Part shown: piece after piece, positions 36,672 through 45,111 of the stretch
How positions within the stretch are numbered: position 1 is the stretch's first letter
Layout of the letters: each line of letters opens with the position of its first letter
The notes under the pieces: model-generated
Told to the model about the DNA's origin: nothing
Database searches by the model: none
The model's input: only the letters and a program-made list of their open reading frames with translations
Made by a program: the position numbers and the translations under genes
Origin: CAWGAJ01 sp963820545
Lineage (GTDB): Bacteria > Planctomycetota > Planctomycetia > Pirellulales > Thermoguttaceae
Length of the DNA: 64,000 bases
Assembly (NCBI GenBank): GCA_963820545.1
Contig: CAWGAJ010000002.1
Span: forward strand, 248,001-312,000
Direction: 5' to 3'

Positions 36672-38504
36672 TTGACCGCGATTCTGGGCATTTCCGCGTT
36701 TTATCACGATTCTGCTGCTGCGCTGGTTATCGACGGCCGCATTGTCGCCGCGGCACAGGAAGAACGCTTCACGCGCGTCAAACACGACGACCGATTCCCG
36801 GTACATGCCATTGAGTACTGTCTCCAAGAGGCAGGTTTGGGGCCGGAAAAACTCGATTACGTGGGTTTTTACGACAAGCCTCTGCTGAAATTCGAGCGGT
36901 TGCTGGAGACCTATCTGGCCTTTGCGCCGGCAGGCTTCCGCTCGTTCTGTCGCGCGGCGCCGCTCTGGCTTCAACAGAAACTGCACTTACCGCGCGAGAT
37001 CCGCAAGGGACTTAACAGCCAGTACCGGCGGAGATGTATCTTCACCGAACACCACCAATCGCACGCCGCCAGCGCTTTCTTCCCGTCGCCGTTCGAGGAA
37101 GCGGCCATACTCACGCTCGATGGCGTGGGCGAGTGGGCCACCGCCAGCCTGGGCTACGGCCGCGGCAACCGCATCACGCTCTCGGCCGAACTCCGTTTTC
37201 CACACTCGCTTGGGCTGCTGTATTCGGCCTTCACCTACTTCTGCGGCTTCCGCGTCAACTCGGGGGAATACAAACTAATGGGCTTGGCGCCTTACGGCGA
37301 GCCGATCTATGCCGAGTTGATCCGCCAGAAGCTAATTGACCTGAAGGAAGACGGCTCTTTTTGCATGGACATGTCATACTTCCACTATTGCCAGGGACTA
37401 GCGATGACCTCGCGGAAGTTCGCGCGGCTGTTTGGTGGGCCACCTCGATGTCCAGAGGCGCCGTTGACCCAGCGTGAAATGGATTTGGCCGCCTCGATCC
37501 AGGTGGTTACTGAGGAAATCATGCTCCGTGCCGCACGGCACTTGCACACGTTAACTGGAATGAAGAATCTTTGCCTGGCCGGTGGTGTGGCGTTGAACTG
37601 TGTGGCCAACGGACGGATCTTGCGTGAAGGCCCTTTCCAGGAAATCTGGATCCAGCCCGCCGCCGGAGATGCCGGTGGCGCACTTGGCACTGCGCTGTTC
37701 ATCTGGCATCAGATCATGGGCAATCCGCGCACGCCTTGCCCGTCCGACTCGCAACAAGGCTCGCTCTTAGGACCCAGGTTCGCAGAGGAAGAGATACGCA
37801 ATGTGCTAGACGGTCTTGGCGCCAAGTATCGTTATTTTGAAAACGAGGAGGACTTGTGCCATCATGTGGCCGAGTTGATTGCTACCAAGAAGGTCGTCGG
37901 GTGGGTTCAAGGGCGGATGGAATTTGGCCCTCGTGCGCTCGGTGGGCGGAGCATTTTGGGCGATGCCCGCAGCCCCGAAATGCAGACCCTGATGAACCGC
38001 AAGATCAAGTTCCGCGAATCATTTCGCCCTTTTGCGCCGATTGTGCTCCGGGAACGGGCCAGCGAGTTCTTTGAATTGAAGCCCGGTGAGGAAAGCCCTT
38101 ATATGCTATTGGTGGCACCGTTGGTCAATGGGCAGCGCGTTGCCATTCCATCACAACCGCTCCGCGGCCTGGAGAAACTGAAGGTTGTTCGCTCCGCGGT
38201 GCCGGCCGTTACTCATGTCGATTACTCGGCCCGCATCCAGACGGTTGATCCACTGCGGCATGGCAGGCTTTATCGGCTGCTAAAGGCCTTTGAGGCCAAG
38301 ACCGGTTGCCCGGTGATGATCAACACCAGCTTCAATGTGCGCGGGGAGCCGATCGTTTGCCGCCCGGAGGAGGCCTACCAATGCTTCATGGCCACCAACA
38401 TGGACGTTCTGGTTCTGGAGCGTTTTGTCTTGACAAAGGGCGAGCAGCCCAATGCCCGGGAACACGCAATTGACGAGTATTTGGCAAGATTTGCGCCCGA
38501 TTGA
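36672..38504 (+). CDS. Carbamoyltransferase, NodU/CmcH/TobZ family
   Basis: 610 residues. The N-terminal Kae1-like domain begins ILGISAFYHDSAAALVIDG and has TEHHQSHAASAF, whose His residues bind iron and help form carbamoyl-adenylate, then LTLDGVGEWATAS and LCLAGGVALNC. The C-terminal YrdC-like domain has GWVQGRMEFGPRALGGRSIL and MINTSFNVRGEPIVC. It moves a carbamoyl group from carbamoyl phosphate to a hydroxyl of a sugar or other small molecule. The start is TTG 36672 with GAGGT upstream; its second codon leads straight into the fold. It is followed by SxtJ-like and DUF5989-like small membrane proteins, an arrangement typical of surface-polysaccharide or lipid decoration loci. Confidence 0.95.
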   Translation: MTAILGISAFYHDSAAALVIDGRIVAAAQEERFTRVKHDDRFPVHAIEYCLQEAGLGPEKLDYVGFYDKPLLKFERLLETYLAFAPAGFRSFCRAAPLWLQQKLHLPREIRKGLNSQYRRRCIFTEHHQSHAASAFFPSPFEEAAILTLDGVGEWATASLGYGRGNRITLSAELRFPHSLGLLYSAFTYFCGFRVNSGEYKLMGLAPYGEPIYAELIRQKLIDLKEDGSFCMDMSYFHYCQGLAMTSRKFARLFGGPPRCPEAPLTQREMDLAASIQVVTEEIMLRAARHLHTLTGMKNLCLAGGVALNCVANGRILREGPFQEIWIQPAAGDAGGALGTALFIWHQIMGNPRTPCPSDSQQGSLLGPRFAEEEIRNVLDGLGAKYRYFENEEDLCHHVAELIATKKVVGWVQGRMEFGPRALGGRSILGDARSPEMQTLMNRKIKFRESFRPFAPIVLRERASEFFELKPGEESPYMLLVAPLVNGQRVAIPSQPLRGLEKLKVVRSAVPAVTHVDYSARIQTVDPLRHGRLYRLLKAFEAKTGCPVMINTSFNVRGEPIVCRPEEAYQCFMATNMDVLVLERFVLTKGEQPNAREHAIDEYLARFAPD

Positions 38505-38526
38505 GATTGCGGAGATACTTCTTTAC

Positions 38527-38937
38527 ATGATTCGAATAGAACATAATCCTACCGGCCGTCAATTAACGGTATTCGGGCTGTTGTGGCTGGCGGCCTTCGG
38601 CATTTTGGGCGGAATGGCGTGGTGGAGGACCGGCTTGTCAGCACCGGCAGGCGGGTTCTGGACGATAGCCGCGCTGATCCCGGCGGTTGGCTTCCTCTGG
38701 CCCGGCGTGCTGCGGATCGTTTATCTGCTATTGGCTTATATAACCTTTCCCATCGGATTTGTGGGTTCCTATATCATTCTGGCCGTGGTATACTATTTAG
38801 TGTTGACTCCCACGGGCCTCATTCTGCGGCTGACGGGCTACGATCCGATTAATCGCCGTTTTGACCGCGACGCCAAGACTTATTGGACGCCTCGAGAACA
38901 AGACGAATCAACCGAGCAGTACTTTCGACAGTTCTAG
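38527..38937 (+). CDS. SxtJ-family small membrane protein
   Basis: 136 residues from ATG 38527 (MIRIEHNPTGRQL), with GGAGA upstream; a longer frame from 38452 would overlap the carbamoyltransferase by 53 bases. It has three or four hydrophobic helices (LLWLAAFGILGGMAW, FWTIAALIPAVGFLW, IVYLLLAYITFPIGFV and ILAVVYYLVLTPTGLI) and a polar tail with YDPINRRFDRDAKTYW. The name comes from a saxitoxin-cluster protein of unknown role, and the family almost always follows a carbamoyltransferase. It probably anchors or assists that enzyme at the membrane. Confidence 0.85.
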   Translation: MIRIEHNPTGRQLTVFGLLWLAAFGILGGMAWWRTGLSAPAGGFWTIAALIPAVGFLWPGVLRIVYLLLAYITFPIGFVGSYIILAVVYYLVLTPTGLILRLTGYDPINRRFDRDAKTYWTPREQDESTEQYFRQF

Positions 38938-38976
38938 ATCTTCCCTTGGTGATTAAAATAAGGATTTTCACATATC

Positions 38977-39198
38977 ATGTCTGACAAGCCCACCTGTACC
39001 AAACAAAACCACCTTGCCGACGTGTTGCGACGGCAGGCCGAGCAGAAGCCGCCGGGTTTGATAGGTGAGTTCATCGACTTCGTCCTGCACAACAAGAAAT
39101 GGTGGCTGATCCCGATAGTCGTCGTGCTGTTGCTGCTCGGGCTATTGGTTTTGTTGAGCGGCTCGGGCGCGGCTCCGTTCATTTACACGCTGTTTTAA
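38977..39198 (+). CDS. DUF5989-like single-helix membrane protein
   Basis: 73 residues. A soluble N-terminus is followed by GLIGEFIDFVLHNKKWWLIP and one hydrophobic helix of about 20 residues, ending in GSGAAPFIYTLF. This matches the short family DUF5989 that is found right behind carbamoyltransferase and SxtJ genes. AAGGA precedes ATG 38977. Function unknown; a small subunit of the same membrane complex is likely. Confidence 0.87.
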   Translation: MSDKPTCTKQNHLADVLRRQAEQKPPGLIGEFIDFVLHNKKWWLIPIVVVLLLLGLLVLLSGSGAAPFIYTLF

Positions 39199-39248
39199 GC
39201 GTATATCCTGAAATTCTCCCGACACGTTTGGGAGAGCGGATTTTATCT

Positions 39249-41930
39249 TTACAATTTCGAGCGGTTAGCCGGCTCTTCGTAGGCACGGCCGGCCCGATAA
39301 AGTTCCAGGCGGCCCTTAATTTGTTCAGCCAATTGGGTCTGTCCGGAGTCGGCTGCCAGTTGGATCGCCTTTTGCGCGGTGGAAATCGCGTCTGTGAATC
39401 GCCCAGCCGCGGCGTAGGCTGCCGCTAAAGTGTCCAGGTATGGAGAAGACTTGTTCCCAGTCAGCTCGCAGGCCCGCTCTGCTAGGGAAATTGCCTTGGC
39501 CGGGTTGCCTCCGTGTCCGGCATCTTGCGTTGCCAGCAGCCAGGCAAGATTGTTATGGGCCTCGGCGCTGTTTGGGTTCCGTTTGATCGCTTCTTCGTAT
39601 CGACTAATCGTGAAAACAGAATCGTTTACCCTTTCCAGTGAGTTGTTCAGGTTTTTTTTGATCTTAGCGTTATCCGGCATTAATTGCAGTGCCCGCTCGA
39701 AATGGGAAATTGCTTCTTGCGCTCTGCCCACGCCGACCAGGACTTCACCCAGCTTATTGTGAGCCTCCGCATAGTCGGGCTTGATTTCCAGGGCCTTCTG
39801 TAAATGGGCGATGGCCTCGTCGGTCTGCCCGCGGCGAGCCAAGAGAATCCCTAGGGTGTAGTGGGCCCCAACGTTATTGGGTTCGAGTTCCAGGGCCTTC
39901 TGTAAATGGGCGATGGCCTCGTCGTTCTGTCCGAGGCGGGCCAGGGCAATACCGATGTTGTTGTGTGCTTCCATGTAATCGGGTTTGAGTTCCAGCGCCT
40001 GCTTGAACTGCTCAATCGCTTCCTGAATCCTTCCTACTTGAACCAATGCGTCACCGAGGTTGTTGTGAGCCTCGACGAAGTCGGGATTAAGCCGCAAGGC
40101 CTGCTGGTAATGTTTGATCGCTTCTTCGCGTCTTTCGCATTGTTTCAAGGTGTCGCCGAGGTTTTTGTGCATCAGCGACCACCATGGCTGCTTCTCGACA
40201 ACGATTTGCAAATGCTCGATGGCCACATCGAGTCGGCCGGACTGACTCGCCAGGTTGGCGATGTGTAAGTGCAAGTCTAAGTTATCAGGCGATTCGCGGA
40301 GCGCCGCCTCATAGGCCCTCCAAGCTGCCTGTAAGGCCTGCGGCGTGAATGCGAGTTTACGAAGGCTTTCCGTCCGCTCCATTGCTGCAGCCTGATTAAT
40401 GGCATGGTCCATCTGGTTCGTGAACGGTGGCTGTGATATCAACGGCACCATAGCGTTGGCCATCTGATATTCATCCCAGGAGGTTAGCACCAGCGCTTCC
40501 GCACATCGCTGCCTGGAGGGAACCGGACCCGTCTTGCCGGAGCGGACGGCTTTGGGCAAGGCTTCGCAGACCTGGTCCAGAACAGCCCGGGCAAGGAGGT
40601 AGTTCCCGTCGAAGGTCAGGTGGACGTGCTCGTAGAACAGGTCCCCGCCCAAAATGCCGTTGGGGGCGAGATCGCTCTTTGCCAGTGCTTGCTCTGCATC
40701 GACCAAACGGACGCCAGCCGCTTCTTGCTCCGCCGCCACCTCACAGATGACAGCATTGATATGGGAGTCGGCGCGGAAACGGAGGACATCCAGGTCGCGG
40801 GCCGAAATGAAACGATCATAGGCCTCCGGGAACCGGCCCGCCGCCGCGAGACACCGGCCGAGACGGAACTGGAGGTCTGCGAAACGGTCGTCAATCCGGG
40901 CCGCCTCCTCGAACTGTGCAATCGCCTCAGGCCACCGCGAGTTGGTCTCCAACTCGACGCCAGACTTGTAGATCGACTCCCACTGCGCCAGACTCTTGGC
41001 ATCCAGGTCGGGACGGTGCAGCGAGGCCAGCGGCGGGCAGTCTCTCAGATTGGTGGCCACCGTCGAGAGGATCACTCCGGCACCAGCCCGTCGGGCAACA
41101 TCGCATATATCGATCAGGTTCTGCCGATAGTTCTTGTAGACAGCCTCCAGGCGCGGGTCATCGGCCGCCACTTGATTTTTAAGGAACATCTCCATGCCTT
41201 GCCATTGCGCAGGAGTACCTTTCTGGGAACCTAAGTAACTGACGACATCACCTATCAATTGCCCGATGCGGGTCGATTTCACCCAGATGCTGGCTCGGAT
41301 AAACCTCAAGCGCGGCGACCATTGCTGAAAAACCGTCCCGGGGCCGTAAGGCCCAACGACCTCGTTGTTTCCCATGTACACGATAAAGAGGTCCGGCTGA
41401 TGGGCGGCGCAGTCTCTGGCAATCTCCAATGCCACGTGCGAGTTGATTGCCGTCATGGCCGCATTCACGACTTCGAACCGCGTCCCCGGATACCGCTCCC
41501 GAAGCATGACTTCGAGGATTCGCCCGAAACTGAAAGACGGGTGTGATGCGCCCATCGCCGCGGAACTCCCCAGAACGAAGATGCGGACCGCGCCGGCGGG
41601 TTTGGCGGAGATGAAACACGTATGGGGTTCGCGGGCAAGGGCACGAGGAAAGAACCGCCACCCAAAGCGATAGTTGCTCGTGTAAATCCCATTGGCGTCC
41701 GGGCCGACAAAGAATGTCGTTGGATAACCATAGCCACCCAGCCGCAGCCCGAATTCCAGCACGGCGAAAAACAGCACCAGCGGAATAATCATGGCCGACA
41801 GCCGGAACAGCCATTTGCGCCGTCTCGTGATTACCGGCCGAGACGGCTTAGAAACGACCGTTTCCGACAGTCGAGTGGCCGCCGGATTCGTTGTGGGCAT
41901 TTTTTTCTGCTTTTTCCGCTCTACTGACAT
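39249..41930 (-). CDS. Membrane-anchored SGNH/GDSL-like hydrolase with C-terminal TPR repeats
   Basis: 893 residues. A basic start and one membrane helix (about 42-62) put the rest outside the cytoplasm. The SGNH fold begins IFVLGSSAAMGASHP (block I, with Ser in the GSSAAMG loop). YMGNNEVVGPYG forms the Gly/Asn block, and HVHLTFDGNYLLA near residue 440 is the DxxH-like end, here H..LT.DGN. A helical region (about 310-390) splits the fold and contains two TPR-like units. From about 530 on there are about eight TPRs. Such proteins act on acyl or other ester groups of surface glycans. The gene converges on the carbamoyltransferase set, so both may modify the same polymer. Confidence 0.85.
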   Translation of the reverse strand: MSVERKKQKKMPTTNPAATRLSETVVSKPSRPVITRRRKWLFRLSAMIIPLVLFFAVLEFGLRLGGYGYPTTFFVGPDANGIYTSNYRFGWRFFPRALAREPHTCFISAKPAGAVRIFVLGSSAAMGASHPSFSFGRILEVMLRERYPGTRFEVVNAAMTAINSHVALEIARDCAAHQPDLFIVYMGNNEVVGPYGPGTVFQQWSPRLRFIRASIWVKSTRIGQLIGDVVSYLGSQKGTPAQWQGMEMFLKNQVAADDPRLEAVYKNYRQNLIDICDVARRAGAGVILSTVATNLRDCPPLASLHRPDLDAKSLAQWESIYKSGVELETNSRWPEAIAQFEEAARIDDRFADLQFRLGRCLAAAGRFPEAYDRFISARDLDVLRFRADSHINAVICEVAAEQEAAGVRLVDAEQALAKSDLAPNGILGGDLFYEHVHLTFDGNYLLARAVLDQVCEALPKAVRSGKTGPVPSRQRCAEALVLTSWDEYQMANAMVPLISQPPFTNQMDHAINQAAAMERTESLRKLAFTPQALQAAWRAYEAALRESPDNLDLHLHIANLASQSGRLDVAIEHLQIVVEKQPWWSLMHKNLGDTLKQCERREEAIKHYQQALRLNPDFVEAHNNLGDALVQVGRIQEAIEQFKQALELKPDYMEAHNNIGIALARLGQNDEAIAHLQKALELEPNNVGAHYTLGILLARRGQTDEAIAHLQKALEIKPDYAEAHNKLGEVLVGVGRAQEAISHFERALQLMPDNAKIKKNLNNSLERVNDSVFTISRYEEAIKRNPNSAEAHNNLAWLLATQDAGHGGNPAKAISLAERACELTGNKSSPYLDTLAAAYAAAGRFTDAISTAQKAIQLAADSGQTQLAEQIKGRLELYRAGRAYEEPANRSKL

Positions 41931-42462
41931 TTTTTAAACCCCCGCACTCTGACATATTTTCATAATAGTTGAGTACCACTTACATTACTACATTGCCAGA
42001 ATCGCTGACAAAAGGGGATGTCCACAACTGCAATTCGATGAAAACTGTGGAAAGAAAGTAAAATAAAGGGAAAATAGTAAAGCACCACTGGAAGCACCTC
42101 TACGTATAATTCAAGATCGTAACTCCTTAGGTGCGTTTACATTTGGGCAATTCCACCTTCCACCTTCGCAACCGAGGGTTGGGGGTTCGATTCCCTCCGC
42201 CCATTGACATGTGATTGGTACATGCGTACAGTATGGCAAAGTGTTGTAAATCTGCAAGTGAGAAATAACCTTATCCCCTGATTTTCATGGCAAATAAAAA
42301 AAGAACAACTCAACAGTTCTTATTCGATTGTGGCAAACAGGCCGAGCCGGTTTTAATCAGTGCTTGTCTGTTGGGTATGAGGCGTCCTTTACGCAGGTTT
42401 AATCCGCGCCACGGTTTTCAAGCGATCTTTACACCGTGGCCGCCGATCCTACCGCGTTCCTC
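41931..42462. other. Gap holding a tRNA 3' fragment
   Basis: AT-rich with no coding frame. It contains the tRNA-derived fragment at 42165-42203. 42270-42440 shows nothing I can identify. Confidence 0.5.
42165..42203 (+). repeat. tRNA 3'-end fragment, direct repeat of 36402-36440
   Basis: Reads TTCGCAACCGAGGGTT then GGGGGTTCGATTCCCTCCGC and CCA: a T arm (GGGGG-TTCGATT-CCCTC) plus acceptor 3' strand, with no D arm or anticodon arm before it. It matches the end of the tRNA-like sequence at 36.4 kb in the same orientation with a few differences. A shorter relative, TTCGCAACCGAGGGTTC, occurs at 44350-44366. Such tails are typical marks of element integration. Confidence 0.65.
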
Positions 42463-44031
42463 CTAAGCGACTCTCACCGGCGACTGCGTTGCCTTCCGGG
42501 TCTTGCCAGCGACAGTGCCGTACTTGGCGGCGATTTTCTCGAGCAACGCGTTACGGAACGGATACCAGAGGCAGACCGGGACGGTCCCGATGCGATCATT
42601 TTCGACGTCTTCATAGGCGAAAACCGCCTTGCAGTTCTCCATGCGCGCCGCGTCGACCGCGTTCTGTTCCTCGAACGGCAAGACGGCGATGCGAAGCGCT
42701 GGCACGGGGCGTCGGCGCAGGGCGATCCGCTTGCTAAACCGTTTGGAAAGCTTGCGCACGAGCACGCGCCAACCGATCTTCAGCAGGCCCAGAAAACGGT
42801 TGCCGCCGGCCAGCCGACGGAAGTTGACGGCGCTCAAGAGCCACGGAGCCAGGGTCATTACGATCAGAAACCGACCCCGCAAACGCTGTAAGGACTTCTT
42901 GGGATCCAAACGGCTTAGCCGGGGATCAATCTTCATGAGCAACCCGATCAACTCAGCGGCGGCCTCAGCGAAAGGCTTGTTCAGGTAGTAGTTGATGCCC
43001 CGGTACTTCTGGCCGTCGGAGATCAGGAAAGAGAACGATTCGCAGTTGGGATGGACGCCGGCCAAGAGCAGCACTTCCGAATGAGGATTGTCTCGAAAGA
43101 AGGACCGGGGTTTTCGCAACCAGTACGATAATCCGGCGGGGATAAACTCCACTCCGCCCTCCGGGACGGCCTGGCTGACCATCTTCTCGACATCTTCCAT
43201 CGTCGTGCGCCCCACGCTCTCGAACTCGCCCTCTTCCCAGTCCTGCGCCAACGGGATGATCCCCAAGTCGGATATCAGATCGCGGTTGTCGTGGCAGTAC
43301 TGAAGCAACTCCGCCAGGGACTTGTCGTTGATACCCTTGCCAGCACAAGAGATGATCGTGATCCTTCGTTTGCTATGCTTCTTGAGGTTCTCGAGACCCT
43401 GGAGTTTCTGCTGGCAGGCACGAGGATTGTTGCGCAAGCGGGCATAGATGTCGGGCGTAAGGCCGTCGAGAGAAAAACGCAATCCAACCCAGGCTTGGCA
43501 AACCATCTTGCAGTACTCCTCGTCGGCAAAACGTAATCCGTTGGTCGTCAAGTGGACTTCAAGGCCATGTTTGTAGGCAATTGCGCAGATCTCCAGCAGG
43601 TCGTCCCGAACCGTGGGTTCGCCGCCGAAGAGCTGAATTACCGGCTTGGGGTGAATTTTCGCGATTTCGGCGAAGAGGCGCTCGAAGTATTCCAACGGCG
43701 GGTTGAAGTCGAAGCCCATGCCGCGAAGCTTGGCAATGCAAATGGGGCAATTCATGTTGCAGCGATTGGTGATGTCCACGAATACGACGTTCGGATTGTG
43801 GTTTTTCCGGCAGCGGTCGCAGTGGAGCGAACACGCCTCAGGCTCGGTGGCAACGTCGCCCCAAAGATCGCGTTTGGCCTGCCAAACGCTGGCATCTGAA
43901 CTCACCTGCCACTTGTTCGATCCGCAACTCGGGCAATCCTTACGGATCCAAACTTCTCCCTCGGAGAAGAAAAACTCCGCGGGAACCGGGGCGCGGCAGT
44001 AATTGCACAGAGCGACGTTCGGTTTTGGCAC
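42463..44031 (-). CDS. Radical SAM protein with N-terminal zinc ribbons (Tes/MJ0619-like)
   Basis: 522 residues, start GTG 44031. Two CxxC zinc-ribbon pairs at the N-terminus (CNYC ... CPSCG and CSLHCDRC) precede the radical SAM cluster site CNMNCPIC at about 92-99. PVIQLFGGEPTVRDD gives the GGE motif, and LRFSLDGL follows. The C-terminal 150 residues are basic with hydrophobic segments and end with CKAVFAYEDVENDRIGTVPVC. The ribbon-plus-SAM layout and this closing part recall the MJ0619/tetraether-synthase branch, which joins or methylates lipids or cofactors. The exact reaction is not readable from the sequence. A single gene between AT-rich gaps. Confidence 0.85.
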   Translation of the reverse strand: MPKPNVALCNYCRAPVPAEFFFSEGEVWIRKDCPSCGSNKWQVSSDASVWQAKRDLWGDVATEPEACSLHCDRCRKNHNPNVVFVDITNRCNMNCPICIAKLRGMGFDFNPPLEYFERLFAEIAKIHPKPVIQLFGGEPTVRDDLLEICAIAYKHGLEVHLTTNGLRFADEEYCKMVCQAWVGLRFSLDGLTPDIYARLRNNPRACQQKLQGLENLKKHSKRRITIISCAGKGINDKSLAELLQYCHDNRDLISDLGIIPLAQDWEEGEFESVGRTTMEDVEKMVSQAVPEGGVEFIPAGLSYWLRKPRSFFRDNPHSEVLLLAGVHPNCESFSFLISDGQKYRGINYYLNKPFAEAAAELIGLLMKIDPRLSRLDPKKSLQRLRGRFLIVMTLAPWLLSAVNFRRLAGGNRFLGLLKIGWRVLVRKLSKRFSKRIALRRRPVPALRIAVLPFEEQNAVDAARMENCKAVFAYEDVENDRIGTVPVCLWYPFRNALLEKIAAKYGTVAGKTRKATQSPVRVA

Positions 44032-45111
44032 GGCTGTAACTCGTTATATATCCATTGGTCTGGAGTGACTGCCCAGGCTGCGGGTCTAGTGAAGACAACC
44101 TATTGATACCAGCGCCGCATTCCCTCACATGGACAATTACCCTTAGGAGTTGGTTATCATAATTGAAAGATTCTTCACAACCAATAGGATTTGCCCAGAA
44201 TGCTGCTAGCTGGTACGCCGGCCGGCTTTCTTGTTTCTTGGCTAAAAGGCAAAGAGCTAGTTGGGACACGACGGCATCGGTCTTCCAATGGATCCACACT
44301 CAGGGTGGTAAGGAATGCTAGCACATAATTTACAATCTCCGAGGAGCGCACATCTTTTTCGCAACCGAGGGTTCTTTGCCTATTCTGTGCATATTGAAGT
44401 AAAGTTTTAACATTTACAAGGCTCGAGTGCCCAATATCGCAAATTGTACGGCACCATAGAGGGCACCTATTGGACGCTACCATCAATACCAATGCTTCTC
44501 TCTTTTTGCCATACTGTTATTGTTACGCGCGAGGCTACAAGACCTTGCTGGCTGCATTTCAGCCCAGAAACCACCTGGGGATTCACGTAGGAAACAGCTC
44601 TCTCACGGCGCTTCCTCTTGAAGCTCGCCAGAATAGCTTTCTTCGCCTCAGCGAAGTGGCGCGTCATTATGGTCTAAGCGTTCGCACTTGCGCATGCAAA
44701 AATCCCGACATCCAGTCTGACTTCTATAACATCTCGGGCAAATGGCTGCAATCAGACGACGATACCAAACAACTGGGCCTCTTCGATCACCAGCCTGGAG
44801 TTTGTCGGATAATTTGAAGATGGATGGCCCGCCGACTTACGGCGAAAAGAAATACGCTCCTCGCCGATGGTATTGAGCAAAGATGGAGTCAAAAGCCAGC
44901 ACTCTTGCCTCGCACTCCTGAAGCAATAGCCTGATTTTTGTGAACGACAAAAGGATTGACGACTTTCAACTAGAAAAGTACGCTGGTGAGGGGTTGGACA
45001 AAGAGGTTTGGTAAGGATATTCTACTTTTATATGAAATGCAGAATGTGCCATTTTGGTTCGTCTTTTCTTTCCAGGGAACCTTCGTTTCGCTGTTCAGAA
45101 GGAGCTATACG
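44032..45111. other. Long AT-richer gap with gene remnants
   Basis: It contains a tRNA-related scrap at 44350-44366 and one doubtful frame at 44470-44817. The sequence differs in composition from the neighbouring genes. Apart from the likely serpin promoter near its end, I see nothing functional. Confidence 0.45.
44470..44817 (+). CDS. Doubtful frame, possible remnant of a DUF1848-like protein
   Basis: 115 codons from a weak start. The second half (LEARQNSFLRLSEVARHYGLSV, followed by RTCACKNPDI) resembles the closing part of DUF1848-type radical SAM proteins, where a final helix and a CC/CAC motif follow the barrel. The first half has an isolated YCYCYARG that could be a collapsed cysteine motif. 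The main body of such a protein is missing. It is either a deletion remnant or chance. Confidence 0.3.
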   Translation: MDATINTNASLFLPYCYCYARGYKTLLAAFQPRNHLGIHVGNSSLTALPLEARQNSFLRLSEVARHYGLSVRTCACKNPDIQSDFYNISGKWLQSDDDTKQLGLFDHQPGVCRII

